DNA of 64,000 bases from Cladocopium goreaui (GCA_947184155.2 CAMXCT020001093.1:81040-145039), one strand, 5' to 3'; counted from the stretch's first letter, positions 13,166-24,825 are shown. The notes: a model not told the origin generated them from the sequence alone. Program-made: numbers and translations.

Positions 13166-13960
13166 GAAACCCTAAAACTTCCAAACCCTAAACTCTATGC
13201 GCGCTGCGCGCGCTGCATGCAATAAAGTAAACCCTAAAACTTCCAAACCCTAAACCCCAATGCGCGGTGCGCGCGCTGTGTCCCAGAGAAGTAAACCCTA
13301 AAATTTCCAAACCCTAAACCATCGTGTTATGCAACTTCCAAACCCTAAAGTTTAACCCGCGGTGTGCGCGCTGCATGCATTAAAATAAACCCTAAAACTT
13401 CCAAACCCTAAACCCTAATGCGTGCTGTGCGCGCTGCGTGCCAGAGATAAACCCTAAAACCTTCAAACCCTAAACACTAATGCGCGCTGCGCGCGCTTTG
13501 TGCAATAGAAATAAACCCTAAAATCTTCAAACCTGAAACTCTCGTGTCATAGAGGTAAACCCTAAAATTTCCAAACCCTAAACCCTAAACCCTAGCGCGC
13601 GCTGCGCGCGCTGTGTGCCATAGAAGTACCCCTTCAAATCTCCAAACCCTAAACCATCGTGTCATGGAGGTTAACCCTAAAACTTCGAAACCCTAAAGTT
13701 CAACCCACGCTGTGCACGCTGCATGCAATAAAATAAACTATAAAACTTCCAAACCCTAAACCCTAATGCGCGCTGCGCGCACTGCGTGCCACACACATAA
13801 ACCCAAAAACTTTCAAACTTTAAACCGTAACGCGTACTGCGCGCACAGCCTGCCATAGAGGTAAACGGTTAAACTTTCAAACGCTGCGTGCCATAGAGGC
13901 AAAGCCTAAAACTTTCAAACGCTAAACCGTAAAGCAGGCTGCGCGCGCTGCGTGCCATAG
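13166..13960. repeat. Composite array: CCCTAAA motifs with GCGCGC blocks
   Basis: About ten diverged units of roughly 60-90 bp each contain AAACCCTAAAACTTCCAAACCC, a CCCTAAACCCTAA run, and a block like GCGCGCTGCGCGCGCTG ending in TGCCATAGA. CCCTAAA is the complement of the plant/dinoflagellate-type telomere repeat TTTAGGG. It is never reiterated more than a few times here, so this is a telomere-like interstitial composite, not a telomere. Confidence 0.85.
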
Positions 13961-14261
13961 AGTGCTCCTCAAAAGTGATTACATGTCATACTTTAGTGGC
14001 ATCCTCCAAATTCATTAGTCAGCCTTTGTTAATCCAGGGCCCATTTTACACATGTCATCTTCTTGGTCGTGGCGCCATTTCAGGATCACACTGATGACCT
14101 AAGCTTTGGCCTTAACTATTATGCAGGCAAGCGACATCAGCACGCTATGGTATTGGAAGACACAGGGTTTGCCCGTAGACCAGCCAAAAAATCGATTTTC
14201 CACACTGAACAATTGGATTTAACACATTTAGAATAGGAGCTCCGCCTGATTCAGATTTCAT

Positions 14262-14540
14262 CACTTAAAAGGTACCCATGCCTGACTAGCCTTCATGACT
14301 TAAAGCGTAACCACACCCGACTTAAGGGAACCATGCCTGACTAGCCTTCATAATTAAGAGGTACCCACCCACGCCTGACTTAACAGAACCCATGCCTGAC
14401 TAGCCTTCATAATTAAAAGGTACCCATGCCCCTGAATTCAGGGAACCATGCCTGACTAGCCTTCACAATTAAAAGGTACCCACTGGAACCATGCCTGACT
14501 AGCCTTAATGACTTAAAAGGTAACTACACCTGACTTAATA
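14262..14540. repeat. Tandem repeat around CCATGCCTGACTAGCCTTCA
   Basis: Five copies of CCATGCCTGACTAGCCTT(C/A)A are each followed by (A)ATTAAAAGGTACC or ACTTAAAAGGTAAC. Linkers such as CACCTGACTTA vary, giving uneven 50-70 bp spacing. A further copy of CCATGCCTGACTA is at 14700. Confidence 0.85.
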
Positions 14541-14576
14541 CCTGATTTACTGGTTTTGCCTGATTTTGGAAAAACG

Positions 14577-14643
14577 CAGGGCCGGAATTTGCAGGGCGCG
14601 GGCCGGAATTTGCCGGGCCCGGGCCGGAATTTGCCGGGCTGGG
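14577..14643. repeat. Short GC repeat, GGGCCGGAATTTGC
   Basis: Three consecutive copies of GGCCGGAATTTGC(A/C)GGGC, about 22 bp each, sit as a GC spike inside AT-rich sequence. Confidence 0.8.
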
Positions 14644-14809
14644 ATTTTGGGGTCGTGCCTAAATAGGATTTTTGCAAAAATCGTGCATGACTGAAGGGAA
14701 CCATGCCTGACTAAACATCATACCAATCATCCCAAAAGAATCCAATAATTCCAGCAAGTGATGCCTGACCAATCCCTGCGTCATAATAAACCGTCTGCCC
14801 CTCCCCACC

Positions 14810-16890
14810 CAATAATGAACACACGGAATAGTTTTTTGTATTTAGTGGGTATTTAGTATGAGGGTGCGAAACTTCCCCCTTGGTTAAAAAAAACTAAATT
14901 GGAAAACATTTTTTAAATAACATCTAACTAAAATATTGCCAAAATTGGATTCCGAAGCTTCCCCCTGACATTAAATTGAAAACATTCGTTTTAAAAAATG
15001 AACTTTATATTTCAAAACCGATTGAATTCCTATTCAAAATCTAACTCAAATCTTGCCAAATTGGATTTCGAAGCTTCCCCTTATATTAAATTGAAAACCT
15101 TACTAATCCCCACCTCCTTTTACTAAACGTACCCTAAATACTAAAATATTACATTGATTCCTTTTACTAGGGTCCGCGTTAAATTTTGGGAAATTTCAGG
15201 CTGGCCAGTTTGACTTTTAATTGATACCTTTTCAAAAACAAATTAAACATGAAGGTCCCATTTCAGGATTTCACCACCAAAAAATAAAAACTAGTCAGCC
15301 CCGGTGATTTTTTAAACTAGGGTCTTTTAAGGTCGAAAAAATAAGTATTTTATATTACAACGTTTATATAATATTGGGGGAAAACTTCGAAATCCACTTT
15401 TTGGCATTTCCTGGCAATATTTTTGCTGGATGTCAAAAGGAAATCTAATCGATTCTTGAAATCGAAAAAACATAGTTTTTTTTATTAGTGTTTTTAATTT
15501 AATCTTAGGGGAAAACTTCGAAATCCAATTTTTAGCAATATCTTAATTATATGTTAAACAGAAAACTAATCGATTTTGAAACAGTTTTTTTTAAAATATA
15601 TTAGGGCTGGTAATTTAATATTAGAGGAAACATTTCGAAATCCGGTTTTTGTTTTTATTTTTGTTACTACAATTTAAAAGGAAATCGAATCGATTTCAAA
15701 AAAGAAAAAATAATATTTTATATTAGGGTTTTTTAATGTAATATTAGGGGAAAACTTCAAAATCCAATTTTTGACCATATTCTAATTAGATTTCAAAAGG
15801 AAATCTAATGAATTTTGATATAGAAAAAATAGTCTTTGATATGAGGGTTTAATATGAGGGGAAAGCTTCGAAATCCAATTTCTGGCAATATCTTAATTTG
15901 AATTTACAAGGAAATCTAATCGATTCTGAAATAGAACAAATTTAGTTTTTTATATTGGAATTTTTCATGCAAGATTAGGGGAAGCATCGAAATCCAATTT
16001 TTGAACATATTTTAATAATTGGATTTTAATTTGATATTAGGGGAAAGCTTCAAAATCAATTTTTTGTTTTTTTCATTAGATTTCAAAAGGAAATCTAATC
16101 GATTTTGAAACAGGAAAAAAAACAAAATGATATTAGGGTTTAATATAAGGGAAAAGCTTCGACATCCAATTTTTTGGCCATATTTTATTTAATTTTTAAA
16201 AGGAAATCTAATCGATTTCGAAATAGAAAAACATACATAGTTTTTTATGTTGGGGGTTTTTATTTGATATTAAGCTTCGGAATCCACTTGTTTGCCATAT
16301 TTTAATTGGATTTAAAAAGAAAGAAATCTGATCGATTTTGAAATAGAAATATGTATATATATATATGTGTGTGTGTTTTTTTATCAGTATTAGGGGGAAG
16401 CTTCGTACCCTAATACTAAAGACCCCCCCAATACTAAAAACTCCTCCAGGTGTTTGTTATTTGGGTGGGTGGGTGAAGGGGCGACTGTTTAGCAACAGGG
16501 GGAAGGGATTAAACCGTTTTTTTGTTTCTAATTTCAAAATCCATGAAAATAATCTTTAAATAGAATACTGCCAAGAATAGGATTTCGAAGCTTTCGCCTA
16601 GTATCAAATAAAACACCAACACCTGAATTAAAAAAACTAAAATTGACGATTTTAAAGGACGGACCCCAATAAAAGACACCCCGGTGTTGACTAGTTTTTT
16701 ATTCTTTGGGGGTGAAACCCTCACATGGTACCTTCATTTTTAAAATTGTTTCCTCAAGGGGATCAATTAAAAATCAGATTAACCAATTTGACATTTCCCA
16801 AAATTGGAAATCGCACCTAGTTTTTGTCATTTGGGGGTATTTTTCGTAATAGGGAGAAAGGATTAGCAAAAAGAATGCCTGATCAAAATG
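14810..16890. mobile_element. 2 kb foldback-like element with internal tandem array
   Basis: The block at about 15175-15310 is repeated in inverted orientation at about 16678-16815. Both contain TTTTGGGAAAT, TTTTTAATTGAT, ATGAAGGT and AAACTAGTCA in matching order once one is complemented. Between them, and partly outside, units of roughly 90-125 bp with GGGGAAAGCTTCGAAATCCA and AAAGGAAATCTAATCGATTT repeat about ten times (15370-16350). The same unit lies inverted at 14945-15100 and at 16565-16595. Outer sequences with TGCCTGA(C/T)CA occur at 14762 and 16876. No transposase frame is visible, so it would be non-autonomous. Confidence 0.65.
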
Positions 16891-16938
16891 ATGCTGATTC
16901 TGTGTGTTACAATCTTTTTGCCCACTACAGTGTCTACA

Positions 16939-17110
16939 GGGTTACAAGGGATGCCGTGCCAGCTAGAGTCCCAAGTCCATTCAACCAACACCCTAATCGA
17001 TGAAGTTGGACTTGTTGAAATGGAAGTGGGACTGGACCAGTTGACATGGGGCGATGCTGACCTTCAACGGGAGCTTCGGCGCCTGAAGGACAACAGTTTG
17101 AAAATTCCGA
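16939..17110 (+). CDS. Exon-like island, unknown
   Basis: An open frame starts after an acceptor-like GTGTCTACAG. It contains VGLVEMEVGLDQLTWG and DADLQRELRRLKDNSLK, a charged, helix-like end. The donor is unclear. The frame runs on into the low-complexity TTCTGACAT repeat downstream, which is unlikely to be coding. No domain recognised. Confidence 0.35.
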
Positions 17111-17149
17111 ACCTGAAATATATTTTCAAAATTGCCTTACTAAGAGTGA

Positions 17150-17315
17150 TCCCCACCCTGACACACTATTCTGACATAGTTTCTGACATATCATCTGGAC
17201 GTATATGTGGCATATATGTTCTGACATACTATCTTACATTCTTTTCTGAGATTCTATTTGACATTCTTTCTGGCATCCTATCTGGCATCTATTCTGACAT
17301 ACTTTCTGGAATATA
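17150..17315. repeat. Degenerate CTGACATACTTT repeats
   Basis: About eight imperfect 18-20 bp units of TTCTGACATACTTTCTGGCAT. The same word set recurs on the opposite strand at about 58330-58510 (AGAATGTCAGAAAGAATGCC). Confidence 0.75.
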
Positions 17316-18582
17316 CTATATTCTGATCCTGCCTTGCCATGAGTTTGGGCTGGGAGTGCTTTTATTTGCGTGGATCAATGCCAATGGCTTGAATATCCAC
17401 CAAATGTTGGTTTCACATGTTTGCACCCAATGATTGCCATTACCATTGATACCCCAAAATGGCCAGGTCCTGAATTTGAGAGTAGGTCCTGAAAAGTTTT
17501 CTGGGTACTGAAAAAACAGGACTTTGGCACAGGGTCTGAAAAAAGACGTAGGTGGAAGATTCAGGTATGCTGTTGGGTTGCAAAGCTGGGTTAATAGATA
17601 TATAGTAGAACGCAAAAAAAAACCTACTTCTTAACTTTTCAATGCGATCAGTTGGTGTTTTACTGTAGCCACTCATCGATGGCTACCAGCCATCGGCAGC
17701 CAGGTCATCTGAGCAGCATTTGCGAGGCGTCAGGGAGTCGAAATTCGCTGATGGATTGGTCTCTGAAGTAGCTGACTTTAGATCAAAACATATCAAAACC
17801 CATGGGGTTTACAACTGGATTTGAGGTTTTTTGGCAGAACTTAGGAAAGGGATGCAATGGGATATGTAAGGAACCATAAGTATTTGGGCGTGTTTGAATT
17901 TGAACATGGGGTGTATACCCCAAATTATTGCCATTTAGTATAGATGAAACATGATGCAAAAAAATCAGTCGATGGCACGGAGTACCCTCTTCTCAGACAA
18001 ACTCAGATCTAGAAACCAAGTTTGGGGTGAAACCATTTCCCAACTGGATCCCAGGCAAAGGTCGAATTGCTTCCAGGGTCCCTGGATGCCTTAGTAAATA
18101 ATAGTAAATGGCCAGTAAATGGATTGTATGCACTCAAAACATGCCCTATTACTACCTACTACGTGACCATGTTTCGCTCCCTAATCCGATACTTGGAAAA
18201 TAAATGATGGCAGACAAAATCGCTATGATGGCAAAACAATGCAACCAGTGGGTTTCTACTTCAGGCAACTTCAGGTTGTCTTTTGCAGACTTGATCGGAA
18301 AGAACTAAACACTGGTTTTGATATGTTTTGATTGGTCCGTGTGAAAAAAAAAGAAAAAAATTCCAGCGCCAGAGTTTCAACCATCCCACCGTCTACCGTC
18401 CTGCGCAGGTGTGCCTTGCAGGTAGTACCAAGCTGAGTGATGCAGTCACCTGACCAGCACTTGGGACGGCTTGGGAGCTTCTTAAGTCATGGGGGATCCC
18501 CAAAGAAACATAGGTTTCACTACGAAAATTGGCTCATGACTGGATGATTTGCGGGTAGATTTCCCATTTTAGGAAATCTCCA

Positions 18583-18700
18583 TGTGGGTGTGTCTGATTT
18601 GTTTTTTGCGCCAAAAATAGTCAGTTTTATAGGGGCAATGATGATTAAGTAATATTGACTGTAGGATTTCGGGGTACCCCCATTTTCAGACAAACCCATA
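18583..18700. mobile_element. MITE-like hairpin, family F (TGTCTGA...TCAGACA)
   Basis: Left TGGGTGTGTCTGATTT pairs with right ATTTTCAGACAAACCCA. Similar ends occur at 19073-19170 (GGTGTGTCTCAAAATA with TTTTCGGACAGACCCAA). Single ends occur at 20943, 21280, 17992 and 33894. Confidence 0.55.
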
Positions 18701-18837
18701 TATATATATATACATCACTTCTTGTTGTGTTTCTCAATTTGAATATATAGATGAAAAGTGTGGCAATGCGTGACCGTTGGATCCGGTGGATCCGTTGTAG
18801 CCATTTGCCGTTGACATTTGCCGTTGAAATTGGTGGT

Positions 18838-18940
18838 TCCCTCTGGTAAACGTGTACATAACTATGGAAAATCACCATTTTTAATGGGAAAACTCACTAT
18901 AAATGGCCATGTTCAATAGCTATGTTAAATTACCAGAGGG
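18838..18940. mobile_element. MITE-like hairpin, family A (CCCTCTGGTAA...TTACCAGAGGG)
   Basis: The left arm has CCCTCTGGTAAAC and ACTATGGAAAATCACCATTT. The right arm has TTCAATAGCTATGTTAAATT and ACCAGAGGG. The arms pair over most of their length and the whole is about 100 bp. Family A is the most frequent short inverted-repeat element in the window. Confidence 0.75.
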
Positions 18941-19472
18941 TTGTGGTTGTTGCAGATCCAGACAAATCAGCAGTGAAAACATGTCGTGACAGCCTCATGA
19001 CGCCTGTGACTGGGGACTCGCTGGGATAGCTGTTTTTTTTTTTCCGGTACGCCACTGGGTAACTTTTGGTGGATTGGTGTGTCTCAAAATACGGTATCTC
19101 TAGGATTGCTAAATCATCCCCTCAAAATTACCAAACATGGGTGGTATACCACATTTTCGGACAGACCCAACTAGTTATGGTTGCTTATGTATGCTTATGT
19201 CATATCCCATTACATCCCTACTAATTCAGGCTAAAAATCCCTATTGTTGATGCTTAACTCCCATTATATCCCTATTTTATCCCTGATGTCCATGCCGTAA
19301 CCAACGAAAGTGGGGAAAGATAGCAAGGCAGGGCTTAAATCCAATTATATATATAATATATACATATATATATAATATACATATATATATAATATACATA
19401 TATATATATATATAAATATACTATAAAATCCCTATTCGCCATATACATCCCTATGATTCCCTGTTGATTCCT

Positions 19473-19543
19473 CTGGTTGAGGTTTTGGACAACTTCCTTC
19501 AGCAACTCTTCGGTCGGCCGGCACCTGGGCTCCTGAAACCGGA
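19473..19543 (+). CDS. Exon-like island, unknown
   Basis: GC-rich block in AT-rich surroundings, open in the frame EVLDNFLQQLFGRPAPGLLK. It ends before a GT at 19544. The sequence looks like an amphipathic helix followed by a proline-rich turn, which would fit the C-terminal part of an LRR, but the link is inference. No clean acceptor is visible upstream. Confidence 0.4.
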
Positions 19544-20054
19544 TGTGGAAAAAAGCCCATAGGCTTTAGAGGGTTTCAACATGTTTTAACATGTTTCAAC
19601 CATATACCGCGGTTTATCCCATGATTATCCCATGATTTATAGGGTTTCAATTGTACTTTCAACATCTTTCAACTATCCAAGGAATCCAAGGTGGTGCAGG
19701 ATTTCTGGATTTCGCAACCATCCACAGTCTCATCCGGAGTGTTTCAGGATGTTTCAGGGCTTGCGCCAAGCTTTCGGTTTATCATTGATGACTAAGTCTC
19801 AAAACACTGCGCCGAATCAGTCCTCCAAAATCGCTTCTGTGCTTGGACGTGCTTAGGGGTCAGGGTGAAACGAGGCATACCACAAGTCATTGGTTTGGCT
19901 TTGCAAACATGCGCTGTTCAAGGTGCAGTTTCTCCTGGGAGTGTTTTGAGCTAAGAAACATATCTGAGAATTCCTGGTAGTGGTGCAGCATGGATCAATA
20001 TGGTGCCATTACACCTGCTTTCACCTGCTTTCATGAGACTTCCGTTCCGTTGAG

Positions 20055-20138
20055 GCAATGAATTCCTTGGAAAAGCTGGACTTGGCGCGTTGTCGTGGAG
20101 CAGGGCCCAAAGCAATCAACACCTTGGTCGGCTTGCTG
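20055..20138 (+). CDS. LRR exon 1 of the core gene
   Basis: 84 nt, phase 0 at both ends, after an acceptor-like GAG and before GTGGAG. It encodes a leucine-rich repeat containing SLEKLDLARC and AINTLVGLL. It is the first of a run of plus-strand exons that splice in frame into consecutive LRRs. LRRs form a curved scaffold for protein-protein contact; no enzymatic role is visible. The exact donor is uncertain because a second GT lies 12 nt upstream (20126). Spacing to the next LRR would be 31 residues with the donor chosen here and 27 with the other. Confidence 0.6.
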
Positions 20139-20455
20139 GTGGAGCCTTAGACCCCCTTGGGTCATGGGAATTGGACCCAACTGAACAGAGATATCATGGT
20201 GGTGTAATATGGTGCAATGCTATAAAATGGTATAAGTATATTTAATATATTGTTAATATCTAACCATATATATATAACTTAACATATATATATATAATTA
20301 AATATGTAAAATACATATGTACAGTTACAAAATAGGAAGCGGGTCGGAAATTGTCGAACGTAGCATGATACAATCAATAATAAAATAGCAATTTCAAGTG
20401 CGACATATGATGGCAAACCATCATTCTTTTGGGTTACACCATTTTCAAACACAAG

Positions 20456-20620
20456 CACATCTAACTATCTATCTAATCTAATCTGATCAGATCTGATCAA
20501 ATCTAGTGTAATTAATCTAAGTCCAGTCTAGTCTAATCCAATCTATATACGTGATCTAATCCTATCTCTTTTAATCTAATCTAATCTTCTCTAATCTCAT
20601 CTCATCACATTTAATCTATA
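20456..20620. repeat. Degenerate TCTAATC microsatellite
   Basis: Imperfect short repeats of (A)ATCTAATC, with GATCTGATC variants, inside the intron between the first two LRR exons. Confidence 0.7.
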
Positions 20621-20737
20621 TAACTGATATATCACTGTATCACCCATATATTGTTGGGGATATATTCCATAACTGGCTTTAATCAAATAGTTAGGATGAC
20701 CCACTGTCGGATGGCAGGGGGGATCCTCGCAGCCTAG

Positions 20738-20824
20738 GAATCCAACGGGCTCTACAAGCTGCGGCACCTTGACATCAGCGGCATCCGCATCAGCAGTGCC
20801 ACGATGTCGGCCCTGTGCCATTCC
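20738..20824 (+). CDS. LRR exon 2 of the core gene
   Basis: 87 nt, phase 0/0, after acceptor AGCCTAG and before GTGCAC. It reads ESNGLYKLRHLDISGIR then ISSATMSALCHS, a clear LRR (LxxLDIS...). Base composition is strongly GC-rich against its flanks. Joined to the 27 nt exon at 22640 it gives 29 residues to the next LRR start, which supports both splice sites. Confidence 0.7.
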
Positions 20825-21639
20825 GTGCACGTGCATCCGGCCATTCGCTGCTGCTGGGTGTAGGATGACCAGGATTTTGGTGGTGGATTTACCCATCAAA
20901 AATGATGATCTTCGTGCGGACTGTAATGATTTCTGAAACTTGGGGTGTCTGAAAATGAGTGTAATTTCAAGAGTACCTTCAGCAGACTATCAATATATAT
21001 ATATATATCAATATTAACGGACCCCCAAAATGAGGAGATCCTATACTATATCAGTCAAGGTTTCTTGAAGGAATTTGATGTTGGCCGTTGGGTAAGACCG
21101 TGTGTCAGTTGGGTAGTAAGACTCCGTAGGACCACAAAACAGTGGAATTCTAATTCATTTTTATAAGATTTCTAGTCGTCAAAGATGCTTTCACGAGATG
21201 GTGTGTTTTTGCTCGTTGGTGCCTCCTGTGAAAGTAGGGGATACCCCCAATTGGCCATTGGAAGGGTGGGTACCTCATTTTTAGACAAACTCATATGCGT
21301 GATTATGATATTCAATATATGACAACCTTGCTACGTGATTTGATGAGCCCGATAGAGATCGCTAGGGTGTTTGACAGACACTGTTTTCCTTTTGTTGTTA
21401 CAATCTTTTGATTACAACATATTACAACAGCAATTGTTCCTAGAGAATCCTAGATATATACTTCTTGAATCTCCTTGATATGTATTATATTTTCGTAATG
21501 TGCTAGGGTAAATACATGCATATTATATTCTCTACATTATCATCGCCATAGGATTTCTTATGATCTATCCATCCATCCATTTTTTTTGTGTCTAGCTATC
21601 TATCCATCCATCTATCCCCACCGAGGTTTGCATTTGCAG

Positions 21640-21688
21640 GACACGAACTTGGGGGTGCATCCCAATGCAGCGGACGCCTCCTCCCAAC
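21640..21688 (+). CDS. Weak exon candidate between LRR exons
   Basis: It follows a good acceptor (CATTTGCAG) and reads DTNLGVHPNAADASSQ before a GT. Ending there leaves phase 1, which does not fit the next exon. LRR spacing is better without it. It may be an alternative exon, a decoy or a pseudo-exon. Confidence 0.2.
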
Positions 21689-22639
21689 GTGGAGATATCT
21701 GGATAGATAATATGTGGATATAGTATGAGATAGCGGGGTATGATGGGCATATACACACATATATATGTATATACACGTATATATATATATATCTATATAT
21801 ATGTATGTATAATATGTATGTATTTATGTAGTATGTGTATATATATATATCTATATGTAATATGTGTATATACATATAATATGGTAACGCAATGATATTT
21901 TTGTTGGGCAATGGAAAGGACATGAGCGATCTTTCCATGAAGAAATCCACCTTTGAAAAGGACAGAGGCATCAAAATATCGTTGACATGGATGAAGAAAA
22001 ACTCATTGCCATATTATTTGGACTACCTGAGGTTGTGGGTCAAGAAAAAGGTACCCTAATGCCCAAAAAACATACAGTAACTAGAATCGATAGTGGGTTG
22101 GTAACTTACCTAAAATTGCGAATTTGAGAGTTCACTTTGACCTCTAAATGAATCCGTGCTGGAGCAAGGTCAATTGAAGTTCTTTGTTTCGCACTTCTAA
22201 GATTCAAGGTGTGAATACAATGAATAGCCAGCCTAATGTGAATACCAACTGTTCATATCTGTTCATAATTATCACATTGTTCCAGTTGACCATTCGTATT
22301 CAGGTTCCATTCATGTCGCCACCATCCCAGCCATCCCAACCATTCTGAGACTGCTAAATTGAGCAGTGTTCAGTTGACCCCTGGGTTGATGAGTTCGGGG
22401 ATCAAATTCTACCCTTTATAAATTGGGGATTCAAATAATTAATCCAATAGGGGCATCCCAATAGAATGGTCTTGAAACTACCAATAGAATGGTAAATCTA
22501 TTGTAATAATCCAATAGAATGGTATTGAAACTATCATGGTGTAACACTACCTGGTAGGGACTCCAAGCCAATGACTTCAGAAAGCCCCCTTTAAAAATCT
22601 CACCAAAAAGCGCCCGAAAAACCCAAGGATTGCCTACAG

Positions 22640-22666
22640 GATTTGCTGAATGCGCCGGCCTTGGAG
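22640..22666 (+). CDS. LRR microexon, 27 nt
   Basis: Bounded by acceptor TGCCTACAG and donor GAG|GTGCCT, phase 0/0, encoding DLLNAPALE. Alone it would be invisible. Joined to the next exon, the junction ALE|VLGLGWN recreates an LxxLxLxxN LRR consensus, and it sits 29 residues after the previous repeat start. Confidence 0.6.
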
Positions 22667-22928
22667 GTGCCTTAGAGTTGAAAAACATTTTTTGCCTTTT
22701 CACATCTCACATCATGCTTGCATCATTTTCGGTATGTTTCCCAATATTGGGTAGCTTCAATTTTCAAAACCGGTACAAGACATATTGACAATATTCATAT
22801 ATATCTCAAAAAAATATAATCATTTTCCAATATTATATATGATATTCATAATATATTCATAATATTTATATTGATAATTTTAATATTGTGGTTCAAGTAT
22901 CCCAATATTCATCATATCCCATTCTCCA

Positions 22929-23178
22929 TGATGATCCCAATTAGATGGCTTTTTTTTTTTTCGTTGGTGATTAAAATGTGATATCCCACTTGGCGGGATT
23001 TTTTTTTTGCAATTACATTTATACATGGTACATATATATATATATCATATATATCATATATATCATATATATCATATATATCATATATATATAATATAGA
23101 TGGCCATATTTTGTCTTTATCCCAATATTTTGAGGGCTTAAACCACCCAGTATTGCTGACATGCCAAGACGAGTGAGG
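22929..23178. other. Intron segment with T tracts and ATATATC repeats
   Basis: Poly-T tracts at 22950 and 22999 precede a tandem TCATATATA repeat (about 23030-23100), followed by the acceptor for the LRR exon at 23178. No gene. Confidence 0.5.
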
Positions 23179-23236
23179 TCTTGGGCCTCGGATGGAACTG
23201 CTTCTCGGAAGAGGCCTTGAAGGCCTTGGGCGACAT
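23178..23236 (+). CDS. LRR exon 4 of the core gene
   Basis: Begins after GTGAG and reads VLGLGWNCFSEEALKALGD, a textbook LRR second half. I place the donor at GACAT|GTGCCT, giving a phase 2 end. This restores ATG across the next junction and gives exactly 28 residues to the following LRR start. The frame stays open to 23281 (CLAEKALAFLDAME), so a longer exon is possible, but it breaks repeat spacing. Confidence 0.65.
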
Positions 23237-23817
23237 GTGCCTTGCTGAAAAAGCCCTGGCTTTTTTGGATGCCATGGAGATGTTTTTTTTTCTTAAATAC
23301 TACGAAGGTATCCAAAATGAAGGTGTCTTATTTTATAAAAAAATGGAAAAGTCATGAATACGAAAAGGAGGTGTCCTAAGTCATGTACTTCAAGAATGGT
23401 CAAAATGAATGTGTTTTTTTAATGGAAAAATCCCAATCTAAAATGGATGGTTCGGGGGTACCCCCATGACGAAACGGAAACCTCCATGACTAGCACCCAG
23501 ATGGAAAAGTTGGAAACGGGGTTCCCAATATTTCGTGATATTTCCCAATATTAAATGGTACCTGCTACTGCCCAAATCAGTTTTTACAAGGGGTTTGTTA
23601 CTCCTGGGTTCATATTACGTGTTCATGATACGTTATGCTATACATGATGATATAAACATTTTGTGTGACGTGTTCACAAATTAACGTAGATATGGGAGAA
23701 ACTTTTTTCACGTATAGATCAAGCTCCTACTCGTACGCCATGGAGGAAACCGAATTTCAGGCTGTTATTAGTGTCCTGAAAATATGTGTTGGATAGCTCA
23801 CGCAATGTATGCCTTGT

Positions 23818-23915
23818 TAATGTCAATATGGCTAATTATGGAACATCACCGTGTTTGATAGCTCGTCCATAAATGGAAGACTCTCCATAGCTATTTTAAA
23901 TTACCTAAGGGTAAA
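23818..23915. mobile_element. Degenerate family A MITE-like hairpin
   Basis: ATGGCTAATTATGGAACATC pairs loosely with CATAGCTATTTTAAATTACC followed by TAAGGGTAA. It has the family A interior (ATAAATGGAAGACTCTCC) but diverged ends. Confidence 0.4.
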
Positions 23916-24555
23916 GGATGCTAGTGGTGTTTGTGTACATTTGTGATATTGAAGCGTTTGTACATTTGGGCGAACAGTGTATATAATCATATAGACAGTA
24001 TACGGTATGATGTTATTTTATTTATAGCCAACCACATTCACATGAACTATTGTTTTTTGGCAAGCCAACAACACGTATTGTGATAGAATTCAATCAAAAT
24101 AAAATGATGAATCACCACAACGTCCATGGGTTATTTCTTTAAACCCCAGCCACCTACCAGGGTTTTTTTTGTGGAGCATTGTCCCATTTTCCATTCCTTG
24201 GTGATGATGGTCTCCCCAAAAATCCCCAAGCTGTTGCTGGGAGCTACGCAAAACCTTCTGGTTCCATGACGCTCTTCATGGAAACAACAGAAATTTGGGT
24301 CTAGAATTGTGCAACTTGAGGACAGTACTGCCATGGTTTTTGCTGGTAAAAAAAAAAAACATGGAAAGCTACATTTTTGTTGGTTCCAATCCACATTTAT
24401 ATATATGCATATATATATATATATTTGACATTTTCTGCTTAAACATTCGACACACCCGTCATTTCCGTTAAATCCTCATTTTCACCACCAGGTTTTTCTT
24501 AGCTAAGCCCATCCAAGCCCTATTTTTCTAACCAGACATGATTTTTCCAACCGAG

Positions 24556-24650
24556 GCTGGCGAGCCACAAGCGCTTACGCGAGCTGCACATGCCAAACTG
24601 CGACAGCTGCGTCAGCGGCGTGGAGAGCTCCACCCACCTCTTCCTGGAAG
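24556..24650 (+). CDS. LRR exon 5 of the core gene
   Basis: 95 nt after CCGAG and before GTGTGG. The first base completes an ATG with the preceding exon. It then reads LASHKRLRELHMPNCDSC and VSGVESSTHLFLE. LxxLHMPNC is a cysteine-containing LRR start like that of ribonuclease-inhibitor or NLR-type repeats. It ends in phase 1, matching the two-base start of the next exon. Confidence 0.7.
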
Positions 24651-24705
24651 GTGTGGAATTTCCCAAGTCACCATGAAATCATGGGGGATAAACCAACCAT
24701 CGGTC

Positions 24706-24743
24706 ATGGTAGGTGGCATTGGCATTGGGTGAATCCCACATTA
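24706..24743. mobile_element. Half copy of family E inverted repeat
   Basis: GGCATTGGGTGAATCCCACA matches the right terminus of the element at 11350-11466. No left arm is seen nearby. Confidence 0.5.
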
Positions 24744-24825
24744 TATCACATTATATTTATACAAATATATATATATATACATAAGTTATATAAGCATCAC
24801 AACTGGGGATATCATTGATACATCA

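Larger units (their letters stand above)
17320..19470. other. AT-rich intron/intergenic stretch with MITE-like hairpins
   Basis: No convincing exon apart from a weak GC-rich patch at 18365-18480 holding two acceptor-like CAG|GT steps. It contains family F hairpins (18583-18700, 19073-19170 and a degenerate one near 17886-18008), a family A copy and a TA microsatellite at 19345-19415. Confidence 0.5.

Noticed and set aside
12340..13184. Long frames reading GFQGSRVPG or EPWNPGTLE (collagen- or silk-like)
   Set aside because: Produced by the 8-10 bp GGAACCCTG minisatellite. All frames are open on both strands.
13166..13960. True telomere or chromosome end
   Set aside because: The heptamer is never reiterated in a long uninterrupted run, and tens of kilobases of other sequence follow on both sides.
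24131..24394. Minus-strand 87-codon frame
   Set aside because: Lies in low-GC intron sequence with no splice sites, no domain and runs of F/P from homopolymers.
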